Of a DNA stretch of 36,623 nt, positions 6,400 to 13,345 are shown one piece after another. Numbering within the stretch: position 1 is the stretch's first letter; every line of letters begins with the position of its first letter. Source of the DNA: a virus. Below the pieces are notes generated by a model. The model saw only the letters and a list, made by a program, of their open reading frames with translations, had not been told where the DNA came from and made no database searches. The DNA lies in the IMG/VR virus record IMGVR_UViG_3300042883_000343, positions 1 to 36,623 of that record; one strand, 5' to 3'. Both the position numbers and the translations under genes were made by a program.

Positions 6400-6663
6400 A
6401 TGAGAGTTTCAATAAAACAATTACAAGCATTATGTACATGGATCAATGAATTAAAAAATACACCTATCAAGCCTTATGAAAATGTTGATGGAAAGTTTAA
6501 AGCTAACATTGGCAATTATCATTTATATCAAGCTTATGGGGCTGTTGCATTGCATCGCATGGTTAATGAAGGCGGCGGCGTTACTGAGATTTTAGGGTTA
6601 TCTACTAAAAAAGAATTATACGATAAAATCCATGCCTATATAAAAGGCGTTACTAATTATTAA
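6400..6663 (+). CDS. Conserved small phage protein, 87 aa
   Basis: The protein has an N-terminal helix (IKQLQALCTWINELKN), a proline-containing link and a conserved core ANIGNYHLYQAYG followed by LHRMVNEGGGV. This pattern occurs in many phages and mobile elements, often beside relatives of the preceding 185-aa gene, but I know no function. An AAGGGG box 7 nt before the ATG gives a clear start. It is co-oriented and closely spaced with its neighbours. Confidence 0.75.
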   Translation: MRVSIKQLQALCTWINELKNTPIKPYENVDGKFKANIGNYHLYQAYGAVALHRMVNEGGGVTEILGLSTKKELYDKIHAYIKGVTNY

Positions 6664-6735
6664 GATTATTCTTTAAGCCTCTTAGTATTTAAGGGGCTTA
6701 TGGGCTTAATTTTAAGCTATTTTAAGGATTATATT

Positions 6736-7257
6736 ATGATAAATACTAATATTAATTTTATGGGCTTTTATGAATCTATTCATAGCGGTTTCATTGATCA
6801 TGCTATTGAATCTTATTTTTCCGATGATGATGGAAATTTTATCGAAAAAGAAGCGGAAAATATAAACTATAAAAAAGTACATGATGCTTATATGAGTGAT
6901 TTTACCGATGATTTTGAAGGATGGATCAAGGATAATTATCCCTTAACACCTTCATTTTGTAATTTAAAGCTTATAAGCCCTAAATACTATAATTATAGTA
7001 CTGATATTATAAATTGTGACATGAATGAATCCGATGTAATTTCTATGAATAATTTCTTTAAAGATGATAAAGAATTTTTATCATATTTGAAGGATCGTAC
7101 AAAATCATCAAGCGGGTATATTTCCAATTATACTTTCGATCAAGCCCTAGGAAATAAAAATAACATTTTAATAGATTATATCCTTGAATTCTTAGTTCAT
7201 GAATTTGAATATGACTATTATCCTGATAATTTTGATTCTATCTATCAAGCCCTTTAA
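6736..7257 (+). CDS. Conserved accessory protein of unknown function, 173 aa
   Basis: I chose the ATG at 6736 (MINTNINFMGFYESIHSG), which has AAGGA 8 nt upstream, over one at 6700 that sits too close to an AAGGGG. The FYESIHS motif followed by a D/E/Y-rich helical body and a C-terminal FLVHEFEYDYY segment resembles hypothetical proteins seen with the two preceding families in other phages. It is strongly acidic. The function is unknown. Confidence 0.7.
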   Translation: MINTNINFMGFYESIHSGFIDHAIESYFSDDDGNFIEKEAENINYKKVHDAYMSDFTDDFEGWIKDNYPLTPSFCNLKLISPKYYNYSTDIINCDMNESDVISMNNFFKDDKEFLSYLKDRTKSSSGYISNYTFDQALGNKNNILIDYILEFLVHEFEYDYYPDNFDSIYQAL

Positions 7258-7270
7258 TTAGTTTAATCTT

Positions 7271-7312
7271 ATAAAGCCTTAATTTAGGGCTTTATAGGGC
7301 TTAAATTAAGCC
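7271..7312 (+). other. Two adjacent hairpins between accessory genes
   Basis: ATAAAGCC/GGCTTTAT (7271-7278 with 7288-7295) is a perfect 8-bp stem. A near-palindrome GGCTTAA-A-TTAAGCC (7298-7312) follows at once. The sequences share AAGCC/GGCTT arms, so alternative pairings are possible. No T run follows, so this is more likely a processing or regulatory structure than a terminator. Confidence 0.45.
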
Positions 7313-7338
7313 GTATATTAATTTTTAAGGGGTATATT

Positions 7339-7479
7339 ATGTTTATTGTTAGCTATTGGGATAATGATCCCATTGTAGGATCATTTTTAAATCATCGAAA
7401 ATTTGATGATAAAAAAGCCGCTAAACTATTTTCTAAAAAAGTAGATGGATCAATAGAAATAAAACTAGCGTTTCAATAA
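7339..7479 (+). CDS. Unrecognised 46-aa protein
   Basis: The ATG has AAGGGGTATATT upstream, the same box as its neighbours. The protein starts MFIVSYWDNDP, has a short basic middle (DDKKAAKLFSKK) and ends IEIKLAFQ. It is the last gene before a strong terminator and completes the accessory module. I do not recognise it. Confidence 0.55.
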   Translation: MFIVSYWDNDPIVGSFLNHRKFDDKKAAKLFSKKVDGSIEIKLAFQ

Positions 7480-7484
7480 ATAAT

Positions 7485-7509
7485 AAAGGGCTATAAAAAG
7501 CCCTTTTTT
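7485..7509 (+). terminator. Terminator closing the accessory module
   Basis: AAAGGGCT and AGCCCTTT form a perfect 8-bp stem with a 6-nt A-rich loop, followed by TTTTTT. It ends six nucleotides after the 46-aa gene and separates the module at 5.46-7.48 kb from the next early operon. Confidence 0.85.
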
Positions 7510-7560
7510 ATTTTATAAGTACTATTTTTGAAAAAGCTTTTTAGCTTTAAGGGGGTTATT

Positions 7561-7692
7561 TTGTCTAAACATTTTAAAAAGATAAATTTTAATAGGGGGA
7601 TAGCTTTACCCACTGTTACAATTTGTTACAATGTTTTCGTTAAAAAGTACTTGACAAAAACCAATTTTACCTGTAAATTTTTAAATGAATGA
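7561..7692 (+). CDS. Possible 43-aa protein with TTG start
   Basis: A TTG at 7561 has AAGGGGG six nucleotides upstream, like the start boxes of the preceding module. The frame stays open for 43 codons and gives a basic peptide (MSKHFKKINFNRG...). However, it overlaps the tandem repeat and promoter at 7614-7679 and has no recognisable family. It may be chance. Confidence 0.25.
   Translation: MSKHFKKINFNRGIALPTVTICYNVFVKKYLTKTNFTCKFLNE
7614..7633 (+). promoter_or_regulatory. Tandem 10-bp repeat upstream of an early promoter
   Basis: TGTTACAATT and TGTTACAATG lie head to tail, one helical turn apart, ending 17 bp before the -35 at 7651. That spacing fits binding of an activator or repressor on one face of the DNA. 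No regulator gene is recognised in the window. Confidence 0.45.
7651..7679 (+). promoter_or_regulatory. Early promoter of the second plus-strand operon
   Basis: TTGACA (7651-7656) is followed after 17 nt by TAAATT (4 of 6, 7674-7679). It lies 37 nt before the 62-aa gene and after the terminator at 7485-7509, so it can drive the small early genes and the replication genes behind them. Confidence 0.6.
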
Positions 7693-7715
7693 CTTTTCAA
7701 TTAAGGAGAAATAAA

Positions 7716-7904
7716 ATGAACTTAGATCAAGTGTGTACAATTGCAGATGGTGTTTACTGGGAAATACTAGAAAAGTTTGGGGTGTACGATGAAGCAATTC
7801 ATCAAAATGTAGATGGTTCAACCGAAAACACTGTCTATGGTGAAGACCTCTATTATTCGATAGAAGAGGCAGTTAAAAATGCTGTTAATTATAAGGAGGA
7901 ATAG
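7716..7904 (+). CDS. Unrecognised 62-aa early protein
   Basis: The start at 7716 (MNLDQVCTIADGVYWEILEKFG) has a good AAGGAG Shine-Dalgarno. An in-frame ATG at 7689 is inside the promoter leader. The protein is acidic and probably helical, ending EEAVKNAVNYKEE. It is the first gene of the second early operon. I do not recognise the family. Confidence 0.65.
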   Translation: MNLDQVCTIADGVYWEILEKFGVYDEAIHQNVDGSTENTVYGEDLYYSIEEAVKNAVNYKEE

Positions 7905-7905
7905 C

Positions 7906-8037
7906 ATGAAATCATTATTAGCTATAATCTTATTATCATTCACAATTAAAGCTTATGCCTGTCAAACTCAGACTTACATTATAGATGGGCGTATGCTAGT
8001 TTGCACTATTTGTGGTAATGTTACCACTTGCACTTAA
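7906..8037 (+). CDS. Small exported cysteine-rich peptide, 43 aa
   Basis: A signal-peptide-like N-terminus (MKSLLAIILLSFTIKAYA) is followed by a short mature part with four cysteines, including C-x-x-C in VCTICGNVTTC. The AYA-C junction fits signal peptidase I; it does not fit a lipobox well. The GGAGG Shine-Dalgarno lies inside the end of the upstream gene. I have the impression of similar small phage peptides ending in a C-G-N-V-T-T-C motif. The product would act in the periplasm, where the cysteines could form disulfides or bind metal. The function is unknown. Confidence 0.6.
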   Translation: MKSLLAIILLSFTIKAYACQTQTYIIDGRMLVCTICGNVTTCT

Positions 8038-8051
8038 CGGAGGAATTAAAA

Positions 8052-8219
8052 ATGAATTATGAATATGAATATAATAGAGAGAGAAGAACCTTTGATCTTT
8101 ATATCAATGATAGGCTTGTTTATGGGCTGACTTATTTAGATGAAATGACCGATCAAGAAGCTGAAAAACTTGCAGAAGATGTTTATATTGACTATTTAAA
8201 CAATAACGGAGGTGTTTAA
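8052..8219 (+). CDS. Unrecognised 55-aa protein
   Basis: The ATG at 8052 has GGAGGAATT upstream; the earlier in-frame start at 8028 has none. The protein is acidic and aromatic (MNYEYEYNRERRTFDLYIND) with a helical C-terminal half (DQEAEKLAEDVYIDYL). It lies tightly between the exported peptide gene and the SleB-like hydrolase gene. The family is not recognised. Confidence 0.6.
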   Translation: MNYEYEYNRERRTFDLYINDRLVYGLTYLDEMTDQEAEKLAEDVYIDYLNNNGGV

Positions 8220-8221
8220 AC

Positions 8222-8620
8222 ATGGTCTTTGACATAGAACAGGCTAACGCAGACTTAAATTGTATGGCTATGGCTATATATGCAGAGGCTCACACGCAAA
8301 GCGTAGAAGCTAAGCATGGGGTTGCACAAGTTATATTAAATCGCTTTAGAAATGGCAAGTATGGGGACTCAATTTGTGAAGTGGTGCTAAAGAAAGGACA
8401 ATTTCACGGAGTTTGGGACATTATGACAGGGAAGCACGAATATCCAAGCCACGAGGACTTATTAAAAGAGAAGTTAGTAGCCCATGAAGTTTATTTTCGT
8501 AAAGTGCCTAACCTTATAGGAAATACGACTTATTATTTCCATGATGATTCAATAAAAAAACCTCATACATGGGGAATAAAGACAAAGAAAACAAAATTAG
8601 ATAGACTTATTTTTTATTAG
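8222..8620 (+). CDS. SleB-like cell wall hydrolase (Hydrolase_2 family)
   Basis: The 132-aa protein matches the SleB/CwlJ catalytic fold pattern: CMAMAIYAEAHTQSVEAKHG with the likely catalytic Glu22, then VAQVILNRFRN, CEVVLKKGQFHG and a C-terminal TTYYFHDDSI segment. Relatives cleave peptidoglycan glycan strands. No signal peptide is seen, so it would need a holin or membrane leakage to reach the wall. It is encoded among early genes, far from the late lysis cassette at 27.8-29.1 kb. It may be a second endolysin or help wall remodelling. The start has GGAGG 9 nt upstream. Confidence 0.75.
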   Translation: MVFDIEQANADLNCMAMAIYAEAHTQSVEAKHGVAQVILNRFRNGKYGDSICEVVLKKGQFHGVWDIMTGKHEYPSHEDLLKEKLVAHEVYFRKVPNLIGNTTYYFHDDSIKKPHTWGIKTKKTKLDRLIFY

Positions 8621-8629
8621 GAGATAAAA

Positions 8630-8728
8630 ATGCTTTCAATTATTATAGCTTTTGTGGTAGGATTTATATTCGGTTATGTATTAGGCAATCGAGAAAAGAA
8701 CAACGAAACATATTTTGGAGATTATTAA
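8630..8728 (+). CDS. Single-span membrane peptide, 32 aa
   Basis: A hydrophobic N-terminal helix (LSIIIAFVVGFIFGYVLG) with G-x-x-x-G spacing is followed by a charged tail (NREKNNETYFGDY). AGGAGA lies 6 nt before the ATG, and the stop is directly followed by the next ATG. It sits immediately behind the SleB-like gene, so it could help lysis like a tiny holin or spanin partner, but this is inference from position and shape. Confidence 0.6.
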   Translation: MLSIIIAFVVGFIFGYVLGNREKNNETYFGDY

Positions 8729-9034
8729 ATGAAAAAATTTAGAGTAGAAGCTGAAAATATAAGTAATTTTTATATACTTGTAGAAGCAAAAAACATCACA
8801 GAAGCATATTTACAGGCAATTAAACTACCACAAAGCAATTTTAGACCCTCTTTTGAAGTGGATCAATGGCATGTATTTTCAAGTGATATTATTGAAGTGC
8901 CTACCTTTGAAAAGTGGATTATGGACAATCATCCTAGGAGGTTTAGTGTTGATTTGGTTGATGCTATGGAAGACACTGACTTACAAGAGGATTATTTATA
9001 CCAGTATGGACTTTCTGAAAAGGATATGTTATAA
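8729..9034 (+). CDS. Unrecognised 101-aa protein
   Basis: The protein begins MKKFRVEAENISNFYILVEAKN, a beta-rich pattern followed by a helix (ITEAYLQAIKLP). The C-terminal half is acidic (VDLVDAMEDTDLQEDYLYQYG). GGAG 9 nt upstream supports the start. It is packed between two small genes with no gaps. The family and function are unknown. Confidence 0.65.
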   Translation: MKKFRVEAENISNFYILVEAKNITEAYLQAIKLPQSNFRPSFEVDQWHVFSSDIIEVPTFEKWIMDNHPRRFSVDLVDAMEDTDLQEDYLYQYGLSEKDML

Positions 9035-9135
9035 TGTTAAGTGATACGCTACTTTATTATCGTAATGCACGAAGTTATTTAAAACTTTTGGAGAAACAAA
9101 AATGCAAACAAAAAACTTTGGTGAGTATAAAATAA
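9034..9135 (+). CDS. Possible 33-aa translationally coupled peptide
   Basis: The ATG overlaps the TAA of the 101-aa gene (TAATG), a junction used repeatedly in this genome. The frame gives a basic peptide starting MLSDTLLYYRNARSYLK and runs 34 nt into the next gene. It fills a gap of about 65 nt that is otherwise unexplained. There is no homology evidence. Confidence 0.35.
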   Translation: MLSDTLLYYRNARSYLKLLEKQKCKQKTLVSIK

Positions 9136-9296
9136 TTTACTTAACTAAAAATACTTTTAACTTCTTTTGGGGTTATGGTTGGGAATCACAAGCAAAGTTT
9201 AAACGAGATGGGAAATCTTTCACTTTACTTCAACGACCTACTCGAAGCCTACCAAGAGATGTTAATGAGATACTTTCTAAAATGATCGGAGTATGA
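9102..9296 (+). CDS. Unrecognised 64-aa protein
   Basis: The ATG has GGAG about 9 nt upstream. The protein is basic and aromatic (FNFFWGYGWESQAKFKRDG) and ends in a helix (DVNEILSKMIG). It looks like a small soluble early phage protein. The family is not recognised; the next gene starts one nucleotide after its stop. Confidence 0.6.
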   Translation: MQTKNFGEYKIIYLTKNTFNFFWGYGWESQAKFKRDGKSFTLLQRPTRSLPRDVNEILSKMIGV

Positions 9297-9297
9297 A

Positions 9298-9504
9298 ATG
9301 AGATGTATCGCCTGTAATGCTTTGTTATCAGATTATGAATCAACACGAAAAAGCCAAACGACAGGGGAGTACTTAGACCTATGCAATCATTGTTTAAACG
9401 ACATTAAGAATGATTTGCTTTACATGGAACGAGAAGACCTAGCTAGTAAAGAAACGCCCTCAGATGAAGATCATCATGACTTTATAGAATGGAAAGACCT
9501 ATGA
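9298..9504 (+). CDS. Small zinc-finger protein, 68 aa
   Basis: Two C-x-x-C pairs, CIAC at residues 3-6 and CNHC at about 29-32, flank a 22-residue spacer with SDYESTRK, consistent with one zinc-binding site. The C-terminal half is acidic. Small proteins starting M-R-C-x-x-C with the same spacer are common in T7-like phages, of unknown role. The stop overlaps the next start as ATGA. Confidence 0.7.
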   Translation: MRCIACNALLSDYESTRKSQTTGEYLDLCNHCLNDIKNDLLYMEREDLASKETPSDEDHHDFIEWKDL

Positions 9505-9731
9505 AAAAACCTGACGCATGGAGATATGAAGAGTTCGATACGAATGGGGAACTAAGATCAAGTCAGATTTGGACTTTCTTACCTTCTGATTTAAAACAAA
9601 CTATTAAACTTAAAGATGTTCATCATGTAGAACTTACACCGATGTATTTAGATTTAAAAGAAAAGCAAGTGTATAATAAAGAAAATAAATATGATAGTAA
9701 GAAAATCGTAGAGGCTTATTGTGGTCACTAG
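9501..9731 (+). CDS. Unrecognised 76-aa protein
   Basis: I chose the ATG at 9501, which overlaps the preceding stop as ATGA, over the in-frame ATG at 9489. The protein begins MKKPDAWRYEEFDTNGELR, a P-D-A-W-x-x-x-E-F-D pattern seen in other podophage hypotheticals. The rest is basic, with a His-containing strand (KDVHHVELTPMYL). The function is unknown. Confidence 0.65.
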   Translation: MKKPDAWRYEEFDTNGELRSSQIWTFLPSDLKQTIKLKDVHHVELTPMYLDLKEKQVYNKENKYDSKKIVEAYCGH

Positions 9732-9891
9732 ACGCTATGTTGTCTATGACGACTTTGGTGACTTACGAAGTTTTTATTCTCGTAAAGAAGCTCAATGGTT
9801 TTGTGAGAATAAACCTGAATTTAACATCAGGGTATTAGATAAACCTATTGAGACACCTTTGATTGATTTAGTTGGGGAATGTTTATTTTGA
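9721..9891 (+). CDS. Conserved small protein with GTG start, 56 aa
   Basis: GTG at 9721 has GAGG 6 nt upstream, inside the end of the preceding gene. The protein has YVVYDDFGDLRSFYSRKEAQ followed by VLDKP and a final DLVGECLF, a layout familiar from T7-like marine phage hypotheticals next to primase. Both ends overlap neighbours, so the three genes are probably translated as a coupled set. The function is unknown. Confidence 0.6.
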   Translation: MVTRRYVVYDDFGDLRSFYSRKEAQWFCENKPEFNIRVLDKPIETPLIDLVGECLF

Positions 9892-10610
9892 GTCACTTTT
9901 TATACAATGAGAGATGTCCTAAATGCAGTGCCAATGGTGCTGATAAGAGTGGTAATAACCTAGCAGTTTATTCTGATACGCATAAGTATTGTTTTGCTTG
10001 TGGTTATCATGATAGAGGGGACATTGTAGAGAAATACAAGGATCGTTTAAACACAATAGTAGAAAAGAAATCTTTCATGTCATTCAACAAAGCTCAGTTT
10101 ATGGATGCTAAGGGAATGACCTACCTTAAAAAATATGGACTAACAAACGATGAAATCAATAAAAATTATTTTTGGGATAGTGATGGCTATTTGGTATTTG
10201 ATGGTGGTAGCTATCAAAACGCTAGAAACTTCACTGGATTAGGTGCTAAGTATATGACTAGGGGAGTTATTCGCAATAATGAACCCATTATGCAGAATAC
10301 GCAAAATGATAGTGTAATTATTGTAGAAGACGCAATTTCTGCTATAAAAGTTAGTAGAGTACTACCAAGTGTTCCAATACATAACTCAATTATACCCCTA
10401 GAACTCATTTTAAGGCTCTCTAAACGCTTTAAAAAACTTTTTGTATGGCTCGATAAGGATAAAAGTTTATCGGCTCTTAAACAAGCAGGAAATGCGAAAT
10501 TACTTTTTGATGAAGTAAGAACAATTTGGACTGATCTCGATCCAAAATGTTATTCAGAAACAGAGATTAAAAAATATTTAAATGTTATTGACATGGAGAA
10601 ACAAGTATGA
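9888..10610 (+). CDS. DNA primase, T7 gp4 N-terminal half
   Basis: This protein makes RNA primers for lagging-strand synthesis. A zinc-binding domain has C10-x-x-C13 and C35-x-x-C38 (CPKC, CFAC). A TOPRIM domain follows with VIIVEDAISA (catalytic Glu, about residue 146) and VWLDKDKS (paired Asp). I chose TTG at 9888, overlapping the preceding stop, because GGGGA lies about 9 nt upstream. The ATG at 9879 abuts the GGGGA and has no room for a ribosome site. In T7 this domain is fused to the helicase; here it is a separate 240-aa protein overlapping the helicase gene as ATGA. Confidence 0.88.
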   Translation: MSHFLYNERCPKCSANGADKSGNNLAVYSDTHKYCFACGYHDRGDIVEKYKDRLNTIVEKKSFMSFNKAQFMDAKGMTYLKKYGLTNDEINKNYFWDSDGYLVFDGGSYQNARNFTGLGAKYMTRGVIRNNEPIMQNTQNDSVIIVEDAISAIKVSRVLPSVPIHNSIIPLELILRLSKRFKKLFVWLDKDKSLSALKQAGNAKLLFDEVRTIWTDLDPKCYSETEIKKYLNVIDMEKQV

Positions 10611-11827
10611 TAGAATTAATTATTATTAAATATATATTAAATAATATAATATATAATAAATATATAAATAATATTATAATAACAAACAAAGAACTTGTCA
10701 AGCTTCTTTATTGTGTTAAATCTTTACAGGAATCTTCTGATAAAGATCAATACACCATTGACGACCTAGAACTAAAATTCTTCTCTGACTATCCATTCTT
10801 GAAAGATGTTGAAAAGGAAATGTTCAATACAATCTTCGACAAGCTTCGTGGATTGGAAGTTGATGACACTCGGATTGAGGAATATCTCGACAAACAACGA
10901 TCAGCAGTTATGGCTCGTGAAGTTGCAGAGATGGCTCTTGAAGTCACAGAGGGCAGAAAAGACTTTAACGAGATTCTTGACAAAATCTCTAAGATGGACA
11001 TTGACAGACCTAACGAAGAAGAGATTACATTCGTCACAGATGACCTAGAGGAACTCTACGAGTCTCAAGTGACTACCAAGGGACTTAGATGGCGTTTAAA
11101 CTGTCTCAATCAATCTTTGGGTAGTCTTAGACAAGGGGACTTTGGTTTCTTATTTGCTAGACCTGAGACTGGTAAGACAACATTCTTGGCTAGTGAAGTC
11201 ACACACATGGCTACACAAGCAGAAGGCAATATTCTTTGGTTCAACAATGAGGAACAGGGCAGTAAGGTTATGATGAGATGTATTCAAGCCTCACTTGGCT
11301 TGTCTCTACCTGAACTCTATCAAAACATCAAGGCTAACAAGGAACGATTTATTGAGAAGACACAACACAAGATTAAAATCTTTGACCAAGCCTCAATTAG
11401 CTACAAAGATGTCAATAAGATTTGTGAGCAGATTAAACCTAGCTTAATTATATTCGACCAGATAGACAAGATTAAAGGGTTTGAGCAAGACAGGAATGAT
11501 TTAATGCTAGGATCAATTTACCAATGGGCTAGAGAACTTGCTAAAGACTATGCACCAGTGATTGCAGTGTGTCAAGCTGACGGATCAGGTGAAGGAGTTA
11601 AGTGGCTTAACATGGGTAATGTTGCTAATGCTAAAACATCTAAACAAGCGGAAGCAGACTGGATACTAGGCATTGGTAAGACGAATGATGAGGGCTTGGA
11701 GTATATGCGTCACTTCTGTATCTCTAAGAACAAACTTGTAGGCGATAATGATTCAATCCCTGACATGAGACATGGCAAGTTTGATTGTGTTATTAAACCT
11801 GATGTTGCAAGATATGTAGATGTGTGA
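10607..11827 (+). CDS. Replicative DNA helicase, T7 gp4 C-terminal half (DnaB-like)
   Basis: The 406-aa RecA-fold helicase would unwind DNA at the fork as a hexameric ring. It has Walker A in FARPETGKTTFL (about residues 183-190), WFNNEEQ after it, and Walker B in LIIFDQIDKI. It is split from the primase with a 4-nt ATGA overlap. The first 25 or so codons lie in a pure A/T tract and give an odd Ile/Asn/Tyr-rich leader (IIIKYILNNIIYNKYINNII), so the true domain may begin near ELVKLLYC. That leader may be a consequence of a DNA element rather than selected protein. Confidence 0.9.
   Translation: MIELIIIKYILNNIIYNKYINNIIITNKELVKLLYCVKSLQESSDKDQYTIDDLELKFFSDYPFLKDVEKEMFNTIFDKLRGLEVDDTRIEEYLDKQRSAVMAREVAEMALEVTEGRKDFNEILDKISKMDIDRPNEEEITFVTDDLEELYESQVTTKGLRWRLNCLNQSLGSLRQGDFGFLFARPETGKTTFLASEVTHMATQAEGNILWFNNEEQGSKVMMRCIQASLGLSLPELYQNIKANKERFIEKTQHKIKIFDQASISYKDVNKICEQIKPSLIIFDQIDKIKGFEQDRNDLMLGSIYQWARELAKDYAPVIAVCQADGSGEGVKWLNMGNVANAKTSKQAEADWILGIGKTNDEGLEYMRHFCISKNKLVGDNDSIPDMRHGKFDCVIKPDVARYVDV
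10614..10682. other. 69-bp pure A/T tract inside the helicase start
   Basis: All bases from 10614 to 10682 are A or T, in a coding region whose surroundings are clearly mixed. The composition and TA/ATA/AAT texture match the intergenic tract at 4491-4562. It could be a second DNA-unwinding element or an expanded low-complexity insertion tolerated at the helicase N-terminus. Confidence 0.45.
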
Positions 11828-11839
11828 TAGAATATAGAT

Positions 11840-12997
11840 ATGAACACAATAATCTTAGATGTAGAAACAACAATCCATGCTAATGGAAACCCATTCTCTG
11901 AAAGGAATAAACTTTGCTATGTCGGACTTCATCATAATAATGTTTCTAATATATTTGACATTGAATATAGTGGAAATCCGTACAGGGAAAAACTTAACGC
12001 TATACAGAATGTGCTTGACAATGACGCTATTCTTGTTGGCTTTAACATTAAGTTTGACTTGCATTGGATAAGAAAATATGGAATTAGTTTTGTGGATAAG
12101 CGTATTTGGGATTGTCAGCTGGTACATTTTATACTCACTAACCAACAGAATCCCTACCCTTCACTTAATGGTGTCGCTGAGTACTATGGTTTGGGTAGTA
12201 AGCTTGATGTTGTTGCTACTGAGTATTGGGGGAATGGGATAGACACACCTGATGTCCCTAAAGACATTCTTGAAGACTATTTGAAACAAGATTTGCTTCT
12301 TACAGAGGCAGTGTTTAAACGGCAGTATGAGGAAGTAATGGCTCTACCACAAGAAAGACAACGATTGATTAGTTTGCACAATCAGGACTTACTTGTTTTA
12401 GAAGAGATGGAGTATAATGGAATTTTATTTGATGAAGATAGGAGTTTAGAACTTGGTGCCTTATTGGAAAAGGAAGTCGGATTACTTGATGAAGAATTGG
12501 CTAAAACTTTTAATATTGATGGTTTTAACTTTAATAGCAAAGATCACCTCAGTTGTCTTTTGTATGGTGGAAGGATTACTATACCCAAGAAAGAAGTTAT
12601 CGGAGTTTATAAAACTGGCGAGAGAAAAGGGCAAGTAAAAGAAGGGTGGAAAGATCACACCTATGATATGCCTAGATTAATTGAGCCACTAAAAGGGAGT
12701 GAATTAAAAAAAGATGGGTACTATAGCACAGATGAACAAACGCTTAGAAGCCTTAGGGGCACAGGAGTTTCTAAAGGAATTATTCAACTTATCCTTAAAA
12801 GGAGTGGACTTGAAAAGCGTAGAGGGACTTACTATTCAGGACTCCCTGAACTCAGAGAAAATCAAGGTTGGAGTAAAGGTTCGCTACATGGACAACTCAA
12901 CCAGTGCGTTGCTAGAACTGGTCGCCTTAGTTCCTCAAAGCCGAATCTACAAAATTTTGATGGAGAAATAAAAGAACTATTTTATTCACGATACTAG
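11840..12997 (+). CDS. DNA polymerase A, N-terminal part (exonuclease and thumb)
   Basis: This 385-aa piece carries the DEDD 3'-5' proofreading exonuclease (ILDVETT at residues 6-12, then VGFNIKFDLHWI and a C-terminal YLKQDLLLTEAVF) and the first part of the polymerase domain. It ends with QCVARTGRLSSSKPNLQNF and then FYSRY, the point just before the catalytic palm Asp. The rest of the polymerase is a separate gene 527 bp downstream. The two must assemble to give an active enzyme. The stop is clean and the next gene has its own ribosome site. Confidence 0.9.
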   Translation: MNTIILDVETTIHANGNPFSERNKLCYVGLHHNNVSNIFDIEYSGNPYREKLNAIQNVLDNDAILVGFNIKFDLHWIRKYGISFVDKRIWDCQLVHFILTNQQNPYPSLNGVAEYYGLGSKLDVVATEYWGNGIDTPDVPKDILEDYLKQDLLLTEAVFKRQYEEVMALPQERQRLISLHNQDLLVLEEMEYNGILFDEDRSLELGALLEKEVGLLDEELAKTFNIDGFNFNSKDHLSCLLYGGRITIPKKEVIGVYKTGERKGQVKEGWKDHTYDMPRLIEPLKGSELKKDGYYSTDEQTLRSLRGTGVSKGIIQLILKRSGLEKRRGTYYSGLPELRENQGWSKGSLHGQLNQCVARTGRLSSSKPNLQNFDGEIKELFYSRY

Positions 12998-13006
12998 GAG
13001 AAAATT

Positions 13007-13330
13007 ATGAAGAAGAAAGATAGGATTAAACTATGTCTTCATTATGAAGAACTTCATGATGCTGTTAATAAAATAGCCCATGCTGTAATATTTAGACCTA
13101 AAACTCAAAAAGAGTATGATGAGATTTATGATAAAATACATAGTAGGGTTGACAAAGTAAAAGAAACCATAGATGATATGTTTGATGCTTTTGAGTTAGA
13201 AGAAACTTATTTTAAAGAAGTTTGTGACGAGCATATAGGGTGCTATTCTTACCCTAACTGTGATTTAAGTCCTACAGGTTGCACTGTAATGTATGGAAGT
13301 GATGCAGAACAATTTGGACATAAAGATTAA
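13007..13330 (+). CDS. Small phage protein inserted in the polymerase split, 107 aa
   Basis: The N-terminal two-thirds is helical and charged (VDKVKETIDDMFDAFELEE). The C-terminus has clustered cysteines in GCYSYPNCDLSPTGC and ends GHKD, which may bind zinc. The Y-P-N-C-D-L-x-P-x-G-C pattern is familiar from small phage hypotheticals. It is one of two genes separating the polymerase halves. It shows no homing-endonuclease or intein motif. AGGAG precedes the start. Confidence 0.65.
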   Translation: MKKKDRIKLCLHYEELHDAVNKIAHAVIFRPKTQKEYDEIYDKIHSRVDKVKETIDDMFDAFELEETYFKEVCDEHIGCYSYPNCDLSPTGCTVMYGSDAEQFGHKD

Positions 13331-13345
13331 TTAAAGGAGAAACTT

